Assembly: GCA_944412495.1 (NCBI GenBank)
Contig: CALYBL010000031.1
Coordinates: 1-54,737, forward strand
Direction of reading: 5' to 3'
DNA: 54,737 bases
Source of the DNA: an uncultured Clostridia bacterium
GTDB lineage: Bacteria > Bacillota > Clostridia > Oscillospirales > Acutalibacteraceae
A program made the position numbers and the translations under genes. Below the pieces are notes generated by a model. The model was not told the DNA's origin and did no database searches. It saw only the letters and a list, made by a program, of their open reading frames with translations. Of the stretch, positions 50,586 to 54,737 are shown in pieces; the first letter of the stretch is position 1; each line of letters begins with the position of its first letter.

Positions 50586-50878
50586 TTTTAAATATTCCTC
50601 TGTAAAGCATCTTATTGCAGTTAAACAAATCACCTATATTCGATTATAAAAATATTACAGTAAAAATTTTTACTTTATAAACTTGTTAGTATATCTGCAA
50701 AATTTCGCATAAGAACAGCCAATAAAGCATAATTGATACATACAACGAAAGGCTGCCGGCTATCTTATTACAAAAAATTTCAGATTTATTATCAATTAAT
50801 AAAAACTCAATTCACTCTCATTTTTCTGCCTTTATGGCAGACTAAAAATTTTTAGTGCAGTACGAATACAGTGCTCAA

Positions 50879-50917
50879 AAAAAAAAAATACGGATGTAAA
50901 AATACATCCGTATTTTT
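50879..50917 (-). terminator. Terminator of the 50937 gene
   Basis: A perfect 15-bp stem (50884-50898 with 50903-50917); the minus strand continues into a long T-run. Confidence 0.85.
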
Positions 50918-50936
50918 GAATTGATATTCCTATTTA

Positions 50937-51854
50937 TTACTTTCTTTTTCTGCTTACTACAACAGCTGAAGTCGCAACAACTGCAAGAGCCGCTATACCT
51001 ATTATCGGGAGTACGCTCTCGCCGGTAGATACCTGGCTGCTTGTGCCGCCTTTAGAAGTTGTCGGAGCCTTAGATGCGGTAGAAGTTGTGCTGCCCGTGC
51101 CAGTAGAGGTCGTGCTGCCGCCTGTAGAGGTCGTGCTGCCGCCCGTAGAGGTTGACGGAGCCTCTTCACCAGGAGCTGTGTAGGTGCTCTTGCTGTATGT
51201 AGCGTCGGTACCTATCGTAAGGCTCTTTATTGTGAGATAGTCGGTCTCATCCATAGCATACGCTACGAAACGGAAGCCGAGAAGAGCATTGTTGCCATCA
51301 GCGCCAAGAACAGCGTTGTAAAGAGCATCGCCGCCGGGATTGCCGCTGTCGGCAAGGCCTTCTTTAAGGATATCAGCTATCTTTATAGACATCTGATATG
51401 TGCCAGCAGGCATATGGTTGTTAGCCCTTGTTACTCCTACTTCCTTAACTATAGTCTCATCGCAGCTAACAGTGCCGTTCGCACCAAGATTGAGCTTGAG
51501 CTCCCAAGCGTCAGTCTCGCCGTCGCCCTCAAATACTATCTCAAAATTGAGATAATCATTTTCGGTAAGATTGCAAACTCCGGTAGTTCCTGTCTGATCC
51601 TCAACACGTCCGGCCGGCCAGCCTATCTGTCCCAACGGAGAAAGTCTCATGCCAACGCCCGGTATCTCTTCCGCTGTAATGTACTCAGACTCCTGTATTG
51701 GCACCGTCCACACGCCATTGCTTGTGGAAGCTACCCATTGTGTGATGTCATCTACCGGCAGCGTATAACTCGTAGCTGCTGAAGCTGTCATAGCAGTTGT
51801 AGCCATAGTAGCTGCCACTGCCGCGGCAACAAGTCCGCTTACTAACTTTTTCAT
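50937..51854 (-). CDS. Surface protein with QVSTGE C-terminal anchor (paralogue 2)
   Basis: Protein of 305 residues, same plan as the 49642 product: signal peptide (~1-27), beta-rich domain (YTLPVDDITQWV, GMRLSPLGQ, RVEDQTGTTGVC, ENDYLNFEIVFEG, DAWELKLNLG), then a stalk with a seven-residue repeat STTSTGG (three units, 21-base DNA repeat near 51095-51155), SSQVSTGESVLPIIGIAALA, membrane span and RKRK. Near-perfect promoter (51887-51915), strong ribosome site AAGGAG and strong terminator suggest abundant expression. Probably an abundant envelope protein; binding partner unknown. Confidence 0.87.
   Translation of the reverse strand: MKKLVSGLVAAAVAATMATTAMTASAATSYTLPVDDITQWVASTSNGVWTVPIQESEYITAEEIPGVGMRLSPLGQIGWPAGRVEDQTGTTGVCNLTENDYLNFEIVFEGDGETDAWELKLNLGANGTVSCDETIVKEVGVTRANNHMPAGTYQMSIKIADILKEGLADSGNPGGDALYNAVLGADGNNALLGFRFVAYAMDETDYLTIKSLTIGTDATYSKSTYTAPGEEAPSTSTGGSTTSTGGSTTSTGTGSTTSTASKAPTTSKGGTSSQVSTGESVLPIIGIAALAVVATSAVVVSRKRK
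51095..51155 (-). repeat. 21-base tandem repeat in the stalk of the 50937 protein
   Basis: About three units encode STTSTGG. Such in-frame repeats can change copy number and stalk length. Confidence 0.6.
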
Positions 51855-51886
51855 AATTTCGCAACTCCTTCTTAAAAGTTATTTTT

Positions 51887-51915
51887 ATTATAGCCTCATC
51901 TTAAAAATTCGTCAA
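51887..51915 (-). promoter_or_regulatory. Strong sigma-A promoter of the 50937 gene
   Basis: Minus strand -35 TTGACG (51910-51915), 17-base spacer, -10 TATAAT (51887-51892). Confidence 0.85.
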
Positions 51916-52115
51916 CCCCTTTATATCAAAGTTTTACATAATCTATACAATACAAAAAATTTTTAACTGTGATTTACTATATATTATTTAATTGTACAAT
52001 AATTATGTTTAAATTGATGTGATATACCCATTTATAATTTATATATTAAGTTTCCCCGGGAAATATAACTTGGCAAAAGGGACTTTAAATATTTGCAGAT
52101 ATTTCTTCTGATTTA

Positions 52116-52163
52116 ATATAAAAATCACGCACCGCGGCAATAACTGCCCATAGTGCGTGATTT
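52116..52163 (-). terminator. Terminator of the purC-purF operon
   Basis: An 11-bp perfect outer stem (52122-52132 with 52153-52163) with an inner GGCA/TGCC stem; minus-strand TTTTT follows. Confidence 0.8.
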
Positions 52164-52188
52164 AAAAGCTTATATTCAAGCTGATCTA

Positions 52189-53634
52189 TCAGCTGAACTC
52201 AAGCTGCTCCTGTATTTTTGTCTCAAACTTGCTTTTTGACACCTGCTCCGGAACGTCACATGGATAATTGCCGGTAAAGCAGCCATCGCAAAAATCACAG
52301 CTTTCCGTATCGGCTATCCTTCTTACATCATCAATGCTTAAATACTCCAGGCTGTCGGCGCCTATGTCCTTGCATATCTCATCAAGTGTGCGCCGGCACG
52401 CGATAAGCTTCTCTCTGCTGTCTATATCCACGCCGAAATAGCACGGATTTGTAAAGGGAGGCGATGATACCCTTACATGCACCTCGGTGGCGCCGGCATT
52501 TCGCAGCAGACGCACAATCCTCGCACTCGTCGTACCTCTTACAATCGAGTCGTCTATCATAATAACTCGCTTGCCGTCAACAACGGATTTCAACACATTG
52601 AGCTTTATCCTTACTGCGTTATCACGCATTTCCTGCGTAGGCTGTATAAAGCTGCGGCCTACATATCGGTTTTTTATGAAGCCCACACCGTATGGTATGC
52701 CGGACGCTCTCGAATATCCTAAAGCGGCATCAAGGCCCGAATCAGGCACACCTATTACCACATCCGCTTCTACCGGATGGCTCTTTGCTAAAAACTCGCC
52801 CGCTCTCAGGCGCGCTTCATGCACGCTCGCGCCCTGAATAACACTGTCCGGCCGCGCGATATATATATACTCAAACACGCATATGTGCGGCTTTTTGTCT
52901 GCACAGTGTGTGCGTATGGATTTTATTTCGCCGTCTTTTATGACTACAATCTCGCCAGGGTCTATATCCCTGATAAATTTTGCGCCTATGCTGTCTAAAG
53001 CGCAGCTTTCGGATGCTACGACATATCCTCCGCTCTTGGTCCTGCCTATGCACAGCGGACGAAAGCCTATGGGGTCGCGGGCGGCTATCAGCTTCTGCGC
53101 CGACATAACCACCAGAGAATAGGCACCCTTCAAATCGTACATAGCTTTCTCCACAGCAGCCTCTATCGACTCGGTTTCGAGTCTCGCGTTGGTTATGAGA
53201 TATGCTATTACCTCCGTGTCATTAGTGCCGTGAAATATTGCCCCGTTCATCTCAAAGCGGCGGCGAAGATCATAGGCATTGGTTATATTGCCGTTATGAC
53301 AGAGCGCTAAAGGGCCCTTAACATGCTTAACAACCAGCGGCTGGGCGTTGCTGCGCTTCACATCACCCGTCGTGGAATATCTGACATGTCCTATGGCCAT
53401 TTTGCCGCCCCCCAGCGACGCCAAGCGCTCAGGATTAAACACCTCATATACAAGTCCCAAATCCCTGTAATAGGTTATAACCCCTCTGTCGTTTACCGCT
53501 ATGCCGCAGCTCTCCTGGCCGCGGTGCTGAAGTGCATAAAGAGCAAAATATACCTGTGAGGCAACGTCGCATGCGGAAGTTTCAGCTATGCCGAAGACGC
53601 CGCATTCTTCCTTTATCTTTATATCATCGCACAT
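52189..53634 (-). CDS. purF: Amidophosphoribosyltransferase
   Basis: Protein of 481 residues catalysing the first committed step of purine synthesis, PRPP plus glutamine to phosphoribosylamine. Made as a precursor: residues 1-10 are cleaved to expose nucleophile Cys11 (EECGVFGI). The glutaminase domain (~11-240) has QHRGQESCGI and LCHNGNITN; the transferase domain has the PRPP loop MIDDSIVRGTTS (~355-366). C-terminal cysteines (SCDFCDGCF) match the Bacillus-type 4Fe-4S enzyme. It starts 24 bases after purC. No purine riboswitch or PUR box was recognised upstream of the operon. Confidence 0.97.
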   Translation of the reverse strand: MCDDIKIKEECGVFGIAETSACDVASQVYFALYALQHRGQESCGIAVNDRGVITYYRDLGLVYEVFNPERLASLGGGKMAIGHVRYSTTGDVKRSNAQPLVVKHVKGPLALCHNGNITNAYDLRRRFEMNGAIFHGTNDTEVIAYLITNARLETESIEAAVEKAMYDLKGAYSLVVMSAQKLIAARDPIGFRPLCIGRTKSGGYVVASESCALDSIGAKFIRDIDPGEIVVIKDGEIKSIRTHCADKKPHICVFEYIYIARPDSVIQGASVHEARLRAGEFLAKSHPVEADVVIGVPDSGLDAALGYSRASGIPYGVGFIKNRYVGRSFIQPTQEMRDNAVRIKLNVLKSVVDGKRVIMIDDSIVRGTTSARIVRLLRNAGATEVHVRVSSPPFTNPCYFGVDIDSREKLIACRRTLDEICKDIGADSLEYLSIDDVRRIADTESCDFCDGCFTGNYPCDVPEQVSKSKFETKIQEQLEFS

Positions 53635-53658
53635 ATAATAAATCCTGTCCTTTATACA

Positions 53659-54369
53659 TTATTTGCTGAAAACGCGCTTTAATATTTCATTGTATGCCTC
53701 AACCTCGCCGCCAAGGTCGCGTCTGAATCTGTCCTTGTCAAGCTTCTCCATGGTGGTTGCATCCCAGAAGCGGCAGGTGTCCGGCGATATCTCGTCAGCG
53801 AGCACAATCTTACCGTCAGAGGTCTTGCCAAACTCAAGCTTGAAGTCAACAAGTATGATATTAAGATCCCTCAAATAGTCAGTAAGCACCTTGTTTACCT
53901 TAAAAGCATAATCCGCTATTATATCAAGCTCTTCGCGCGTGGCTATACCGAGAGATATTATATGATAGTCGTTTATGAGAGGATCGCCGAGGTCATCATT
54001 CTTATAGCTGTATTCAAGCGACGGAGCTATGAGCTTTGTCCCCTCTTTTACTCCATATCTCTTGGAAAAGGAGCCGGCGGCTATATTCCTTATTATAACC
54101 TCGAGCATTATTATATCTACCTTTTTTACAGCCGTTTCCCTATCAGACAGCTCTTTGACAAAATGAGTCGGTATGCCATTCTCCTCAAGTATCTGCATAA
54201 AATGATTAGTTACACGGTTGTTTATTACGCCTTTGCCCGAAATCGTGCCCTTTTTCTCACCGTTAAAGGCCGTCGCGTCGTCCTTATAATCTACTATATA
54301 TATGTCCTTGTCATCTGTTTCATATACGCGCTTGGCCTTGCCCTCATAAATCATTTTTCCCTTTTCCAT
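53659..54369 (-). CDS. purC: SAICAR synthetase
   Basis: Protein of 236 residues, normal length. Converts CAIR, ATP and aspartate to SAICAR in purine synthesis. Motifs: [53 protein letters not shown] and [17 protein letters not shown] 54369 chosen: AAAGGAG lies 10 bases before it and the protein then begins [11 protein letters not shown] as in relatives; the frame extends 14 codons upstream without a site. First gene of the purC-purF operon; other pur genes are not in the window. Confidence 0.96.
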   Translation of the reverse strand: MEKGKMIYEGKAKRVYETDDKDIYIVDYKDDATAFNGEKKGTISGKGVINNRVTNHFMQILEENGIPTHFVKELSDRETAVKKVDIIMLEVIIRNIAAGSFSKRYGVKEGTKLIAPSLEYSYKNDDLGDPLINDYHIISLGIATREELDIIADYAFKVNKVLTDYLRDLNIILVDFKLEFGKTSDGKIVLADEISPDTCRFWDATTMEKLDKDRFRRDLGGEVEAYNEILKRVFSK

Positions 54370-54423
54370 CTGCAAAGAACTCCTTTCAAATACAGCAAAA
54401 TAACGAAGCAAAAATACATTATA

Positions 54424-54452
54424 ATTCTGCGCTCAAAACATGCGTATGTCAA
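54424..54452 (-). promoter_or_regulatory. Probable promoter of purC-purF
   Basis: Minus strand -35 TTGACA (54447-54452), 17-base spacer, -10 CAGAAT (54424-54429). A better TATAAT lies 6 bases further but at 23-base spacing. Confidence 0.5.
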
Positions 54453-54543
54453 GTTTTTTTACCCGCGCCCGAGTAATTCCGCCATTAAATATAATTTACA
54501 ATTCCTTGAACCTACATTTTTTGTTTATTAATATAAATCAATT

Positions 54544-54577
54544 AAAAAGAGGTAAGAAATTAGTCTTACCTCTTTTT
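54544..54577 (-). terminator. Terminator of the truncated gene at the window end
   Basis: A perfect 14-bp stem (54544-54557 with 54564-54577), loop AATTAG, with A-run and T-run flanks. Confidence 0.85.
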
Positions 54578-54586
54578 AATATTTAA

Positions 54587-54737
54587 TTACTTAACCTTTT
54601 TCCTACTTATAGCGACAGTCACGCCTGCCACTACAGCAAGTGCAGTAATGGCAATTATGGGGAACACATTCTCGCCAGTTCCTACCTGACTGCTCGCTCC
54701 TCCACCGCTTGCGCCGTTCTCGCTCCTGACTTCATCT
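54587..54737 (-). CDS. 3' end of another protein with a QVGTGE C-terminal anchor (partial)
   Basis: Only the last 49 complete codons lie in the window; the gene continues past base 54737. The visible end is a Gly/Ser-rich stretch, SSQVGTGENVFPIIAITALA, a membrane span and SRKKVK. This is the same anchor as in the 49642 and 50937 proteins, so a third surface protein of that class begins beyond the window. Its ectodomain cannot be described. It has its own terminator. Confidence 0.8.
   Translation of the reverse strand, partial: DEVRSENGASGGGASSQVGTGENVFPIIAITALAVVAGVTVAISRKKVK

Larger units (their letters stand above)
50542..50936. other. Convergent intergenic region between surface-protein genes
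   Basis: Bounded by the two terminators. Between them AT-rich DNA with a CTGCC/GGCAG hairpin (about 50827-50841) next to the 16-base palindrome ACTAAAAATTTTTAGT (50842-50857). No gene seen. Confidence 0.5.
51855..52188. other. AT-rich region between a surface-protein gene and purF
   Basis: Holds the 50937 promoter (51887-51915), AT-rich DNA without recognised signals (51920-52115), and the purF terminator (52116-52163). Confidence 0.5.

Noticed and set aside
54370-54590. Purine riboswitch or PUR box before purC
   Set aside because: No matching conserved sequence; only a sigma-A-like promoter is visible.

Overview
The window looks like chromosomal DNA from a strictly anaerobic, Gram-positive gut-type clostridium (Clostridia, probably near Ruminococcaceae/Oscillospiraceae). 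This rests on AGGAGG-type ribosome sites, sigma-A promoters, T-tailed hairpin terminators, an oxygen-defence set typical of strict anaerobes (2Fe superoxide reductase, rubredoxin, flavodiiron protein), lipoprotein and wall-sorting signals with no outer-membrane genes, and Firmicute-type PurF, MurQ and ABC sugar importers. The genus cannot be fixed from the sequence.

Layout. 1-700 holds no convincing gene, only hairpins and a possible dispersed repeat. 701-3588 is a minus-strand block: a C10/C39-like cysteine peptidase followed by three tandem copies of a small membrane-anchored protein with constant ends and a divergent middle. 3730-5193 is a phosphodiester-glycosidase-like surface protein. 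5383-9147 holds superoxide reductase, a tiny Cys-rich ORF, a class A penicillin-binding protein and a small exported protein. 9417-13723 is a response regulator / histidine kinase / HtrA operon. 14128-33202 is a 19-kb minus-strand locus headed by an AraC regulator. It encodes three sugar-binding proteins, two permease pairs, a DUF5696-like protein, an NHL-TPR-Yip1 membrane protein, a DUF4855-like protein and an FAD oxidoreductase, with no ABC ATPase. 33624-39894 has a second phosphodiester glycosidase with an NPGTG sorting signal, an EF-G-like GTPase, rubredoxin, FprA and a lipoprotein.

40090-45622 is a MurNAc/GlcNAc salvage operon (SIS protein, DUF6259-like protein, MurQ, MurK/NagK-type kinase). 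45999-48624 has an XRE repressor, a small membrane protein and a purine permease. 49278-54737 carries initiator tRNA-Met, two paralogous surface proteins and the tail of another protein sharing a 'QVxTGE' C-terminal anchor, and purC-purF.

How they fit together: much of the window serves capture of complex carbohydrate at the cell surface (importers, glycosidase-like proteins, anchored surface proteins), recycling of amino sugars, envelope stress sensing, and oxygen defence. The most unusual items are the constant-variable-constant tandem cassette next to a secreted peptidase, and the ATPase-less double importer locus built around the Yip1 and DUF5696 proteins.
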